A stretch of 64,000 nt of DNA from Anaeromyces robustus (Eukaryota; Neocallimastigomycota; Neocallimastigomycetes; Neocallimastigales; Neocallimastigaceae). Shown here piece after piece: positions 53,523 through 64,000 of the stretch. The stretch lies in NCBI GenBank assembly GCA_002104895.1, contig MCFG01000037.1:62001-126000 (forward strand), given 5' to 3'. Below the pieces are notes generated by a model, which was not told the origin of the DNA, searched no databases, and worked only from the letters and a program-made list of their open reading frames with translations. The first letter of the stretch is position 1, and the number at the start of each line of letters is the position of its first letter. A program made the position numbers and the translations under genes.

Positions 53523-56507
53523 ATGAATTATAGTAAGCAATTAATTGAATTAATAAATAACTGTAATACCGAAAAATTAAAATCATATATTATTCAAAAT
53601 GAAATTATTATAGAAAGTATAAAAAATAAATCTTTTGATATTCTTGTTTTTGCTATTGAAGCTAATATTCCATTAAAAAGTATCAAATATATTGTTAATG
53701 ATTATAAAAATTTAAATTATGAAATAAAGGGAAACAAAATCCCTTTATTTTTAGCACTTCAAAAAAATGACTTTTCACTTGCAAACTTATTATTAAATAA
53801 TAAAGCAGATATCAATTATGTAGATAGTTTTGGAAAAAATGCTTTGTTTTACCTTTTATATTACGGATGCTTGAATGAAAATAATCTGAAATATATATTG
53901 ACTAAAAATATAAATGTCAATTTTCAAGATAATAATAAAAAAAGAATTATGGATTACCTTGCTCATACACAACAAATGAATCTTATAAAGATAATAATTG
54001 ATTATACAATATATAATAACAATTTAATTTTAAATTTAGTAAAATTGAGTAAAAATCAACATAAATTATCTTTAAAAGCCATTGATAAAATACTTGAAAC
54101 TGAAAAGGAAAAATTACATATAACTAAATTCATGTATTTAAGTACTATTCATCATAACAATGTTCCTTTATTTAAATTGTTATTAGAAAATGATAGTAAG
54201 AAATCTGTTTTGGATATTGTTAAGGGATATCATCTTATTGTGAAAGCAACAGAAATAGGCAACTTTACTATGATTAAATATCTTTTAGATCAAGGTGCTA
54301 ATATTGATGATGGAGATGCTAAGGGTAATACTGCATTAATTATTGCATCTAAGAATGGAAATATAGATATAGTTAAGTTTCTTATAGAGAATGATGCTGA
54401 TATCCATTTAAAAAATAAAAATGGTAATAATGCATTAATGATAGCAATAAAATACAATCAATTCCTAGTTGTTAAATATCTAATTACCTATGGAACTAAA
54501 ATAAATGAAGGAAATTATAGTGGTTGGACTCCATTAATGATTGCTTCAAGAAATAATAATCTTGATTTAGTTAAATATTTAAGAGCAAATGGTGCCCTTA
54601 TTCAAGCAAAGAACAACAGTGGATGGACACCTTTAATGGCAGCTGCAGAAAGTGGTAATGTTGAAATTGTTAAATATTTTATTCAATGTCATGCAAATGT
54701 TAATGAGTGTAATAAAAATCAATGGAATTCATTAATGATTGCAGCCGGAAAAGGTCATCTCTCCATAGTAAAAGAACTTCTTCAGTGTGGTGCAAAAGAA
54801 AATATTAATGCAAAAGATAATATTGGTTGGACAGCATTAATTATTGCAGTTCAAAATGGATTTAAATCTATAGTAGAATGTCTTGTTGAAGATAATTCTT
54901 CTGTTATAGATATTAATTTAGAAGCTAATAATCAATCAACAGCATTAACTTATGCATGTCATTGTCATCAAACTGAAATTGTATCATATCTTTTAAATCA
55001 TGGTGCGAATATTAATCATAAGAATGAAAAAGGTCAAACACCTTTATTAATTTCAATTCAAAACAATTATGTAGATCTTGTTCAACTTTTATTAGAAAAG
55101 GGAGCAAATCCAAATGATGTAGATAATGAACAGGAGACAACTCTTATCTATGCAATTAAAAATATATCAAAAGGAGAAGATTGGACCGAAGTTAAAAAAA
55201 TAGTTGATTGCCTTTTTATGAAAAATAGTTCAAAATTTGTAAATAAAAAAAATAAGGAAGGTGATTCAGCTCTTATTTTAGCTTCTAAAATAGGTCATAT
55301 GAATGCTATTAAATATCTTATTGAAAAAGTTGGAGCTAGTATCAATATATCAGATTGTAATGGTAATACAGCATTAATGATAGCTGCTTTCAATAATCGT
55401 TTAGATATTGTTAAATATTTAATACAAAAGAATGCAGATATTTATCATATTTCAAATAATGGTAGCACAGCTATTATGGCTGCTTGTCAAAGTGGCAATA
55501 AAGATGTAGTACAACTTTTAATTGAAAATGGTGAAAATATAAATCGTAAAGATGTTAATGGCTATTCTCTTTTAATGATGGCTTCTCAAAATAACCATGT
55601 TGATATTGTTCGTTATTTATTAGAAAAAGGATCAAGCATTTACGAAAAGAATAGTGATGGTAATACTGCTTTAATCATAGCATCAGCAAATGGTCATGAT
55701 CAAGTAGTAAGTCTTTTATTAAATGCTTATAGGGAAAATTATACTCCCCCAAAGCATAAACCTCGTCATAGTATATTAATTAATAATAATAATGACGATA
55801 TTAAGAATAATTATATTGAAGCCAATAATAAACTTTCATATAATTCGTTAATGTATGCTTCTGAAAATGGTCATTTAAATGTGGTAAAACTTTTGGTAAA
55901 AAATTACGCTAATGTTAATGCCAAAAATCTTAATGATGATACCCCTTTAATGTTAGCAACTAAACGTGGCTTTTTAGATATTGTGAAATATTTAGTTGAA
56001 AACAGAGCTTATTTAAATCTATTTAATAAACAAGGTGACACTCCATTACTTTATGCTGTTAAAAAGGGATATTTCGATATTATGAAATATCTTATTGAAC
56101 ATGGAGTAGATATAAATAATTGTAGAACTCGCCAAGGGAGTTCTCCATTATTAATAGCTGTTGAAAATGGATATGAAAGAATTGTAAAGTATTTAGTTGA
56201 ACATGGTGCAAACATTAATGATAGATGCAGAAGTAATGGTTTTTTAATGAAAATGGTTGAAAAAAAATATGTTGGTCTTATAAATTATTTTGTTGAAGAT
56301 ATATTAAAAAAAGAAGATTATGGATCTACCCCTTTAATGATTGCTTCAGGAAAGGGTAATAAAGAGATTGTTAAATATTTAATAGAAAATGGAGCCAAAG
56401 TTAATGAAAAAAATGGGAATTGTTGGACTTCATTAACTTATGCTTTTAGAAATGGACATGATGATGTGGCTAATTATTTAAAAGCAAATGGTGCCAATTT
56501 ATTTTAA
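53523..56507 (+). CDS. Ankyrin-repeat protein, 994 residues
   Basis: One exon. Roughly the first 230 residues form a divergent region (SIKYIVNDYKNLNYEIKGNK, IPLFLALQKNDFSLANLLL, NVNFQDNNKKRIMDYL) that also appears in the next gene. From about residue 235 to the end it is nearly continuous ankyrin repeats of 33 residues with the canonical G-TPLMIAS-GN-DIVKYLI-NGA-IN pattern, around twenty units; a short Asn/Lys/Pro-rich interruption occurs near residues 735-760. There is no signal peptide, membrane segment or catalytic domain, so it is presumably an intracellular binding scaffold. It lies 1.9 kb upstream of a paralogue in the same orientation; absence of introns sets both apart from the housekeeping genes here. 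Partner unknown. Confidence 0.92.
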   Translation: MNYSKQLIELINNCNTEKLKSYIIQNEIIIESIKNKSFDILVFAIEANIPLKSIKYIVNDYKNLNYEIKGNKIPLFLALQKNDFSLANLLLNNKADINYVDSFGKNALFYLLYYGCLNENNLKYILTKNINVNFQDNNKKRIMDYLAHTQQMNLIKIIIDYTIYNNNLILNLVKLSKNQHKLSLKAIDKILETEKEKLHITKFMYLSTIHHNNVPLFKLLLENDSKKSVLDIVKGYHLIVKATEIGNFTMIKYLLDQGANIDDGDAKGNTALIIASKNGNIDIVKFLIENDADIHLKNKNGNNALMIAIKYNQFLVVKYLITYGTKINEGNYSGWTPLMIASRNNNLDLVKYLRANGALIQAKNNSGWTPLMAAAESGNVEIVKYFIQCHANVNECNKNQWNSLMIAAGKGHLSIVKELLQCGAKENINAKDNIGWTALIIAVQNGFKSIVECLVEDNSSVIDINLEANNQSTALTYACHCHQTEIVSYLLNHGANINHKNEKGQTPLLISIQNNYVDLVQLLLEKGANPNDVDNEQETTLIYAIKNISKGEDWTEVKKIVDCLFMKNSSKFVNKKNKEGDSALILASKIGHMNAIKYLIEKVGASINISDCNGNTALMIAAFNNRLDIVKYLIQKNADIYHISNNGSTAIMAACQSGNKDVVQLLIENGENINRKDVNGYSLLMMASQNNHVDIVRYLLEKGSSIYEKNSDGNTALIIASANGHDQVVSLLLNAYRENYTPPKHKPRHSILINNNNDDIKNNYIEANNKLSYNSLMYASENGHLNVVKLLVKNYANVNAKNLNDDTPLMLATKRGFLDIVKYLVENRAYLNLFNKQGDTPLLYAVKKGYFDIMKYLIEHGVDINNCRTRQGSSPLLIAVENGYERIVKYLVEHGANINDRCRSNGFLMKMVEKKYVGLINYFVEDILKKEDYGSTPLMIASGKGNKEIVKYLIENGAKVNEKNGNCWTSLTYAFRNGHDDVANYLKANGANLF

Positions 56508-58382
56508 TTAAAAAAATATATATAGAAAATATATTTATATCAATAATATAAATAATAAATAATAAATATATTTAAATATAAAATATTATTATATATACAT
56601 CAATAAACAAACAAACAAACAAACAAACAAATAAACAAAAAAAAAAAAACAAAAAAAAAAAAAAAAAAAAAAAGAAAAGTAAAAATAAATAAGTAAAAAT
56701 AAACATACAAACAATCAAAAAATAAATAAATAAATAAAAAAGAATATAATATATTATAATTTGAAAAAATTCAATAATATATTATATATACGAAATAACA
56801 AAAATAAAAGTTAAAAATAATAAAATTATTAATAGTGATAAGGTAAAAGCAAAATAGATGCAAATATAATAATATAATTCAAAATATTAAAATAACAATT
56901 AAAAATAATATATATATATATAAATCAAATAACAAAAAATCAACATACCCCCTTTTTTTATTTATAAAAAAAAATAAAAATAAAAAAACTAAAAACACAC
57001 GAATAAACTTATTAACAAACTTATACAAACAAACATGCAAATTAACAAAAAAAAAAAAATTAAATAATATACACATTTTTGTATAAAATAAAATAAATTT
57101 AAAACAATTAATATAATAATATAATAGTAATTAATAATTATTAATAATTAATATAATAAATATATATTATGACCTTTTATAATTATTAAATAATAAAAAA
57201 TATTTATATTTTCTATTAATATTAATTAATAATATAACAAGATTTTATTAATATATAATTAATTATATATAATATATTATATTTTCAATCATCAATATCA
57301 AGCATCAATATATTTTATCAATATCTATTAAGATATATATATAATATATCATTTTTTGATCTCGATATATAATTATATAATAATAATAAATTTAAAATGT
57401 TTTTAATATTATAATTTTTATATTATTAAAAAAAAAATAATAAAAAATAAGAGTAATAAAAACATTTTTTCTTTATAATTATTAATATTTATATATATAT
57501 ACATAAATAATAATTTTAAAATTATAAATATTTATTAATAAATGATAAATATAAAATTAAAAAAAAAAAAAAAAGTTAAAATTGAAGTTAATAATATTTT
57601 TTTTTTTTTTTTTAATTTTATTTTATTTATAATTTATTCAAATAAATAAAAAATAATAAAAAAGTACTTTTATTAAAAAGTATATAAAAATAATCAAAAA
57701 CATGTTCTCTTTTTTTTTTTCTTTTTCTTTTTTTCTTTTTACAGTATTTTTTATTTTATTTATATTTTTGTTTTATTTTTTTGTCTTTTTGTCTAATTCA
57801 ATACATAGTAATTTTTATTTTATTTTGTATAATTTGAGCAAATAGTCAACAGAAACTATTCTATGAAAATAGAATTTTCTATTTTATGAACTATAATTAA
57901 TTAATATGCTTTTAATAATTTTTATGTAGATTTATATATTGAAACTACAAATGGTTTATATTATTATATTTTAAATAATTTTATATGATTATAAATTTTT
58001 ATCAATAAAAAAAAAATATATTATAAAGTTGATAGTATTTATTTATTTACTGATTTATTTATTTATTTATTTATTTATTTATCTATTTATTTATTTATTT
58101 ATTTATGTATCCATTAATTTATTTATATTTTTATTATATATTTATTTATTTATATATTTAATTATTTATTTTAATGTAATACAAAATATGATAGAAAAAT
58201 ATATTAATTATAATTAATATATTTTTTATTATTATGAATATTACTATCCATAATAGAATGAAAAGTAATTAAAAATAGGTGTATTTCTTATTATTATATA
58301 GGTATTTATATATTGTCTCTTTTATTATTATAATTATTATTATTATTATAATCAATATGAAATATATTAGTTATATAAAGCT
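56508..58382. other. Spacer between the ankyrin paralogues
   Basis: A/C-rich 3' flank with a CAAA array at about 56600-56640, long A tracts, T-rich sequence near 57600 and 57710-57790, and a TTTA array near 58040-58110. No coding frame stands out. The upstream flanks of the two ankyrin genes do not look alike, so the duplication seems limited to coding sequence or is old. Confidence 0.55.
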
Positions 58383-61300
58383 ATGTTAAGAATGAATCAC
58401 GATAATAAAATTAAACAACTTATTGTAGAAAATAATTTATATAATTTAAAATCTTTTATTTTTTCAAATAATATTAAAATCTCAAATTTTAAAGAAGGCT
58501 ATAATGATTTATTAATTTATTCAATTGAACAAAATGTTTCAGAAGCTATTTTAAAGTATATATTGAGTTTTTATGGAACAGTTAATTTTGAAAGTATAAC
58601 AAGTAAAATCCCATTATTTATTGCTATCGAAAAGAATCATTTAAAACAAGCTGATTTATTAATATATTATTATAATGCAGATATTAATTTTGTAAATAGA
58701 AATAAGGATAATATTATAATATATCTACTTAATAAAAATTTATTAACAAAAAAGAAACTCATATATATATTAAAGAAAAATGTAAATATAAATTTTAAAA
58801 ATAGACAAGGAATAAGAATTATTGAAACATTAATTAGGAAGAAAGATTTCTCGTTAGTTAATTGTATATTTAAATCATTAATATATCAAAAGGATACAAT
58901 TCTTTATTTAATTAATGCAAATAAATTCAAATTTGGTTTATCAAACAAACAGTTACTTGATTTTCTTGATAATGAAAAATCTAAAATTGAAATCACAAAA
59001 CCAATGTTTATTATAGCTATAAAAAATACTGATGAAGCTATTTTAAATTTATTATTAGAATACGAAATAAATAATAACTATATATTTGATATAACAAATG
59101 GCTATAATTTATTAATTGAAGCTGCTGAACGTAGTAACCTTCCTATGGTAAAATTATTAATTAAAAAAGGTGTTAATGTTAATGAAAGAAATTTTAAAAA
59201 TTCAACACCTTTAATTATTTCAGCAGAAAATGGTGATAAGGAAATTGTAGAATATTTAATTGAACATGGCGCGAATATTAATGAAAATAATTCAGAAGGG
59301 GAAACACCTCTTAAAGTAGCCTATAACAAATGGAATTATGGAATTGCCAAATATTTGATAGAAAAAGGTGCAAATGTTGGTGATACCAATAATTCTGGTA
59401 AAACTTTATTAATTATGGCTATTGAAGAAGGACAAGTAGAAATGATTAATTTTTTATTACAACATTCAAATATTCAGATTGATTATGAAGATGAAAAAAA
59501 ATGGACAGCATTATTGTTTTCTGCAAAACAAGGTAATATTAAAATTATACAACAACTACTTGAAAGAGGTGCAAATTTATATCATCGAGATATTTATGGA
59601 AATACTTTATTATTAATAGCAGCTGAATATGGCAAAGAAGAGGCAGTAAAATTTTTCATTGAAATGAAAAAAGTTAATATTAATGAAACAAATTATATGG
59701 GATATACAGCATTAATGTTAGCTTCAAAAAATGGTCATCTTTCTATTATTCAATATTTAATTCAAAAAGGTGCTAATGTTAAGCTTAGAAATAATAAAGG
59801 TAGTTCATGTCTTATGGTAGCAGTTTTAAATAATCATCTACCTGTTGTTAAATATTTTATTGAAAATAAAAATAATTCCAATTGTAATTTTAAATTCAAT
59901 ATAAATGAAAAGAAAAAAAATGGTAACAATTTATTAATGTATGCTTCTTTGAATGGAAATATAAATATTGTAAAATATTTAATAGAAAATGGTACAAATA
60001 TTAATTCTATTGGTTTTAAAAAAAGTAACGCATTAATACAAGCTTCATATCTTGGTCATTTAGATGTTGTAAAATATTTAATACAAAAAGGTATAAATAT
60101 TAATCAAAAAGATAGTCACGGTATGTCAGCCTTACATTATTCTGCTAAAAATGGTCATCAAGCAATAGTACAATATTTAATAGAATATAACAACAACAAC
60201 AACAACAACAACAACAATAACAATAACAAGGATAGTAACAATAATACCAATGATAATAATAATAGTATTCATATTGATACAGAGAATGGTGAAGGTAATA
60301 CAGCATTAATTATTGCTTGTTATTGGAAACGTGTTGAAATAATAAATTATTTAGTAAAACAAGGTGCAAATATAAATCATCAAAATAAAAATGGATATAC
60401 TGCATTAACTGTTGCTGCCAAACGAGGTTATTTTGATATTGTAAGATATTTAGTTGATAATTCAGCTGATATAAACATTAAAACGAATAATAATTGGACT
60501 GTATTGATGTATGCTGCCAATTTAGGTGATCTATCAACAGTTAAATATTTATTGGAAAAGCATAGTGCTAATATTAATGATGTTAGTAAAGATGGATGGT
60601 CTGCTTTGAGGTGTGCTTATAAGAATAGTTTTTTTGAAGATGGAATTTGCTCCACTTTTATTGATGTAACTAAATATCTTATTAAAAATAAAGCTAATAT
60701 AAATGAAAGATGGGAAAATGGAAATACACCATTCTTATTATGCATAAATGAAAGTGAAGATATTGTTCAATTTTTTATTGAGAATAATGATACCATAGAT
60801 TTTAATTTATCAAATGACTTTGGAGAAACAGCATTAATGAAAGCTTCATCTAAAGGTTACTTAACAGTTGTTCAATATCTTATAGAAAATAAATCGAACA
60901 TTAATGCAAAAGATAATAAAGGATATACAGCATTAATGTATGCTGCAAAAAAAGGACATTTTGATATTGTAAAATATTTAGTATTAAATAAAGCAAATAT
61001 TGTTGAATATAATTGTCAAAATGAAACAGCAATAACATTGGGATTCCAAGGAAATTATAATAATATCATTAAATTTCTAATAAATAGTATTTCTGATACT
61101 TTTAAAGAAAATATTGATGATTTTGAATCATTTAAAGATAATCAATGGATAAAAATTATTTCAGTAGCAAAATATGATACCCCTAAAGCTATCGAATTAA
61201 TAAGAAAAGAAAAAATAAATATTCAAGATATAAAAGAGAATTATACATTTTTAACCTTTGCAACACTTAATAATTGTTTAAATTTAATTCAGTTATTGTT

Positions 61301-62444
61301 ATTAAATAATTCTTATACATCAAGTATTTCAGATATAATAAATCAGAAAGATAATACAGAATTAGGATGGACACCATTGATATATGCATCATATTATGGT
61401 TATTTTGATATTGTACAGTTTTTTATTGAAAATAAAGCGAATATAGATGAAACTGATAATTTTAAATATTCATCTTTAATGTATGCTTCTCAAAATGGTC
61501 ATATAGAGATTACTAAATATCTTTTAGAACAAAGTGCAAATGATTTACAAAAAAATAAAGATGGAAGAAATTGTTTAATGCTTGCTTCAATTTCAGGTCA
61601 ATTAGAAATAGTAAAATATCTTGTCGAAACAAGTAAAATCGATATTAATGAGGGAGATAGAAGAAGGTGGACAGCTATTTTACATGCATCACAACATCAA
61701 CATATAGATATTGTAAAATATTTATATGATCATGGTGCTGATATTAATAAAGAAGCTGTATTTTACTGGACTCCACTTTTAGCTTCATCTTATCAAGGTT
61801 ATATAGATATAGTTAAATATTTAGTTGAAAGAGGTGCAAAATTAGATCAAAGATGTTATAGTGGAAGTACACCTTTAATTTATGCTGCACAAAGAGGTCA
61901 TATGAACATAGTTCAGTGTTTAGTAGAATCGGGGGCAAATATAAATATTGATAATAATTGGAGTCGAACAGCAATTATTGAAGCGATAAGTAATAATTAT
62001 GACGATATAGCTATTTATTTAATAGAACATGGAGCACATGTTAATAATTTTGATTCCTATTATTCACCACTTATTGTTGCATCTAGACAAGGACTTGAAA
62101 ATGTTGTAAAATATCTAATTGCTTATGGTGCTATTGTAGATGCTAAAAAATATGATACTACAGCATTAAAAACAGCTAGTCAACATGGACATTTAAATAT
62201 TGTAAAATTTTTAATTGAAAATAAAGCAAATATAAATTATAATGGTTATTATAATGGAGATACTCCTATAATGCTTGCTACTATTCATAATAAATATGAT
62301 GTAGTAGAATATTTATTACAACAAGGTGCTGATATTTCTGAACATAAAGCATATAAAGGATCTGTTCTTGATGTAGCTAATCATTATGGTTATATACGAT
62401 TATATCATTTACTTAAAAATTATATGACCTTGACACATATATAA
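58383..62444 (+). CDS. Ankyrin-repeat protein, 1353 residues
   Basis: One exon; the start could be Met1 or Met4 (MLRMNHD). The N-terminal 230 residues match the previous gene in layout: KIPLFIAIEKNHLKQADLLI, NADINFVNRNKDNIIIYLL, YILKKNVNINFKNRQGIRII. From about residue 240 on it is almost all 33-residue ankyrin units, about thirty, with NGHLDIVKYLIEKGANIN-type consensus. A poly-Asn/Ser insert (about residues 604-630, nt 60188-60270) lies within the array, partly encoded by AAC codons unusual for this genome. A less regular stretch (about 900-960) divides two repeat blocks. There is no membrane segment or enzymatic domain. As a tandem paralogue with independently lengthened repeats it looks like part of an expanding family; its ligand is unknown. 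Confidence 0.92.
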   Translation: MLRMNHDNKIKQLIVENNLYNLKSFIFSNNIKISNFKEGYNDLLIYSIEQNVSEAILKYILSFYGTVNFESITSKIPLFIAIEKNHLKQADLLIYYYNADINFVNRNKDNIIIYLLNKNLLTKKKLIYILKKNVNINFKNRQGIRIIETLIRKKDFSLVNCIFKSLIYQKDTILYLINANKFKFGLSNKQLLDFLDNEKSKIEITKPMFIIAIKNTDEAILNLLLEYEINNNYIFDITNGYNLLIEAAERSNLPMVKLLIKKGVNVNERNFKNSTPLIISAENGDKEIVEYLIEHGANINENNSEGETPLKVAYNKWNYGIAKYLIEKGANVGDTNNSGKTLLIMAIEEGQVEMINFLLQHSNIQIDYEDEKKWTALLFSAKQGNIKIIQQLLERGANLYHRDIYGNTLLLIAAEYGKEEAVKFFIEMKKVNINETNYMGYTALMLASKNGHLSIIQYLIQKGANVKLRNNKGSSCLMVAVLNNHLPVVKYFIENKNNSNCNFKFNINEKKKNGNNLLMYASLNGNINIVKYLIENGTNINSIGFKKSNALIQASYLGHLDVVKYLIQKGININQKDSHGMSALHYSAKNGHQAIVQYLIEYNNNNNNNNNNNNNKDSNNNTNDNNNSIHIDTENGEGNTALIIACYWKRVEIINYLVKQGANINHQNKNGYTALTVAAKRGYFDIVRYLVDNSADINIKTNNNWTVLMYAANLGDLSTVKYLLEKHSANINDVSKDGWSALRCAYKNSFFEDGICSTFIDVTKYLIKNKANINERWENGNTPFLLCINESEDIVQFFIENNDTIDFNLSNDFGETALMKASSKGYLTVVQYLIENKSNINAKDNKGYTALMYAAKKGHFDIVKYLVLNKANIVEYNCQNETAITLGFQGNYNNIIKFLINSISDTFKENIDDFESFKDNQWIKIISVAKYDTPKAIELIRKEKINIQDIKENYTFLTFATLNNCLNLIQLLLLNNSYTSSISDIINQKDNTELGWTPLIYASYYGYFDIVQFFIENKANIDETDNFKYSSLMYASQNGHIEITKYLLEQSANDLQKNKDGRNCLMLASISGQLEIVKYLVETSKIDINEGDRRRWTAILHASQHQHIDIVKYLYDHGADINKEAVFYWTPLLASSYQGYIDIVKYLVERGAKLDQRCYSGSTPLIYAAQRGHMNIVQCLVESGANINIDNNWSRTAIIEAISNNYDDIAIYLIEHGAHVNNFDSYYSPLIVASRQGLENVVKYLIAYGAIVDAKKYDTTALKTASQHGHLNIVKFLIENKANINYNGYYNGDTPIMLATIHNKYDVVEYLLQQGADISEHKAYKGSVLDVANHYGYIRLYHLLKNYMTLTHI

Positions 62445-63069
62445 AATATAAAATTTTTATATATAAATTATTAAAAAAAAAAATTATATATACATATATA
62501 TATTCATTCATAATAATTTTAAAATTTTATTATAATTCTAATTAATAAAAAAAACTTTTTTTCCCTTTTTTATATAAATTTTTAAATTTTTTATAAATTA
62601 AAAATATAATAAATAAATAATTAATAGATATTTTTAATAATTCATTATAACAAATAATATAATGCCAATTTAATGAATATTTATTATATTATATAATAAA
62701 GATTTAAAAAACATAAAATGATACAGAAATATTTATATTTTTTTTTTTTTTTTTTTTTATGTTTTAAATAATCAAGAAATCATTATTGATTAATTAAATA
62801 TATAAAAAATAAAAATAAAATAAAATAAAAAATAAATAAGATAAAATAAAAATATGGAATTTAATTACTAAAAAAAATAAATAGAAAACTTATGATTTTT
62901 TTTTTTTTTCTATAATAAAAAAAAAAAAAAGTAACAATTATTAAATGAAATTTAACAAATAAAAAAAAAAAATTATACACAACATATTTTTTTATTATTA
63001 TTATAAAAAATAACAAATATAATACAATAATAATTTCAACAATAATTATATTATATACTGAAAAAGAAG
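62445..63069. other. Spacer between ankyrin and MYND genes
   Basis: AT simple sequence with A and T homopolymers (T tract near 62740-62759). It must hold the promoter of the MYND gene. Nothing else is recognised. Confidence 0.55.
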
Positions 63070-64000
63070 ATGGAAAAAATAAATAAAAAAATTAAAATTG
63101 AAGAAGAAATTGAAAATAGATTAAATGATTACTTTAATATAAGTAAAAGATATTTTCCAAAAACGAAAAATCCAGTTGCAAATTTAACACGAGTAATATT
63201 TAAAAACCATATACCTGAAAAACATCCTTGTACTTATTGTCGTAGAAAAGGTGTTAATTTACAAAGATGTACAAGTTGTAAAATTGCCTTTTATTGTAGT
63301 AGAGAATGTCAAAAGAATGATTGGAAAAGAGTATAATTTAAAAAAAAAATTATTTTTTATCAATATATAATATTTATTTTTTGAGATTATTTAAATATTC
63401 ATATTACATATAAATTTATATATATATATGGATATATAAATATATAATATAATATTTAATTTTTAATTTATTTAATTAAAAATTCTATAAGCGCAGAACA
63501 ATAACTTTTTTTTAATCTTTTTTTTTTTTATTATATATATATTGTTTTTTAAAATATTTATATTAAAACAGCATAAAGATGTATGTAAAAATGAAAGATT
63601 ATTACAAAAACAATTAAATAAGGGAGAAAAACATGTAAAATTATATTCATCAAAGCATATCATTAATATCAATACAGGAAGAGTAAATTTTATTTTATCT
63701 TTTTTTATGTTTTTATTCATAAAATTATAATTTAAATAATAAAGATTTTATTAAAAAAAAAAAATTTAAAATTTGTTATTTTTTTTTATTTAAATAAATA
63801 AATATTATAGTTTAATCCATATTTAAAAAATTTTATTAAACATGAGACATTTCGAATTCAGAAATCTAAAGCATTATTAGCAACTCAACAACAACAAGTA
63901 CAACCAAATCAGCAACAACAAAATGAACAAGATATTCAAAATTTTTTTAACAATTTACAAAGAAATAATAGGCATAATGAACGAAATTCAAACCCTGATA
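63070..64000 (+). CDS. MYND zinc-finger protein, 5' part (runs off window)
   Basis: Exons 63070-63330, 63572-63682 and 63811 to the window end join in phase. The MYND finger spans residues 54-92: Cys54, Cys57, Cys67, Cys70, Cys76, Cys80, His88 and Cys92, reading PCTYCRRKGVNLQRC, CKIAFYCSRECQKNDWKR then HKDVCKN across the first intron. All eight zinc ligands are present, so this is a complete C6HC finger, a protein-interaction module that binds Pro-rich peptides. The third exon has a Gln/Asn-rich stretch (TQQQQVQPNQQQQNEQ). No SET domain is seen in the visible part. The remainder lies beyond 64000, so the full role cannot be given. Confidence 0.85.

Overview
This window is nuclear DNA from a eukaryote with an extremely AT-rich, intron-rich genome. 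The best fit is an anaerobic gut fungus (Neocallimastigomycota). That is an inference from near-GC-free introns and spacers, abundant AAAT and AAT microsatellites, Asn/Ser-rich low-complexity protein inserts, many short GT-AG introns per housekeeping gene, a MATA-type HMG-box factor, and long intronless ankyrin genes. No virus-like element, transposase, rRNA, tRNA or CRISPR array was recognised. Exon joins were made by eye from GT/AG sites, phase continuity and family similarity.

Left part (1-24,125): 3 kb of microsatellite spacer precedes a membrane-anchored FKBP peptidyl-prolyl isomerase (+, 3047-5308, with 22-nt and 11-nt exons). Next come three cell-cycle genes in a row: APC2, the cullin subunit of the anaphase-promoting complex (+, 15 exons); RAD17, the checkpoint clamp loader (-, 13 exons, 12811-17614); and ORC3, an origin recognition subunit (+, 14 exons, 19241-24125). 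RAD17 and ORC3 are head to head across a 1.6 kb spacer. The downstream half of RAD17 looks like a separate unknown gene until the exon phases are followed.

Middle part (24,126-44,654): a TTTTA microsatellite separates ORC3 from an HMG-box transcription factor (-). Then come D-3-phosphoglycerate dehydrogenase (-, with an in-frame open extension after its TGA), a 3.8 kb gene-poor stretch, an intronless alpha/beta-hydrolase whose nucleophile serine is replaced by glycine (+), a large AAAT-based minisatellite, Ecdysoneless/SGT1 (-, 12 exons), and an unrecognised acidic 266-residue protein (+).

Right part (44,655-64,000): two divergently transcribed paralogues (46277-46875 - and 50676-51601 +) encode small secreted proteins. 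Each has a signal peptide, a Thr/Ser/Lys/Pro repeat stalk and a shared C-terminal six-cysteine module, with one intron at the same place and phase. Their 3.8 kb spacer holds a perfect 32-bp palindrome and other inverted repeats. Two intronless ankyrin-repeat genes in tandem (994 and 1353 residues) share an N-terminal region. The window ends inside a MYND zinc-finger gene.

The most distinctive items are the six-Cys module pair, the serine-less hydrolase, the in-frame extension behind the phosphoglycerate dehydrogenase stop and the ankyrin pair. Apart from the APC2/RAD17/ORC3 run, the genes share no evident pathway.
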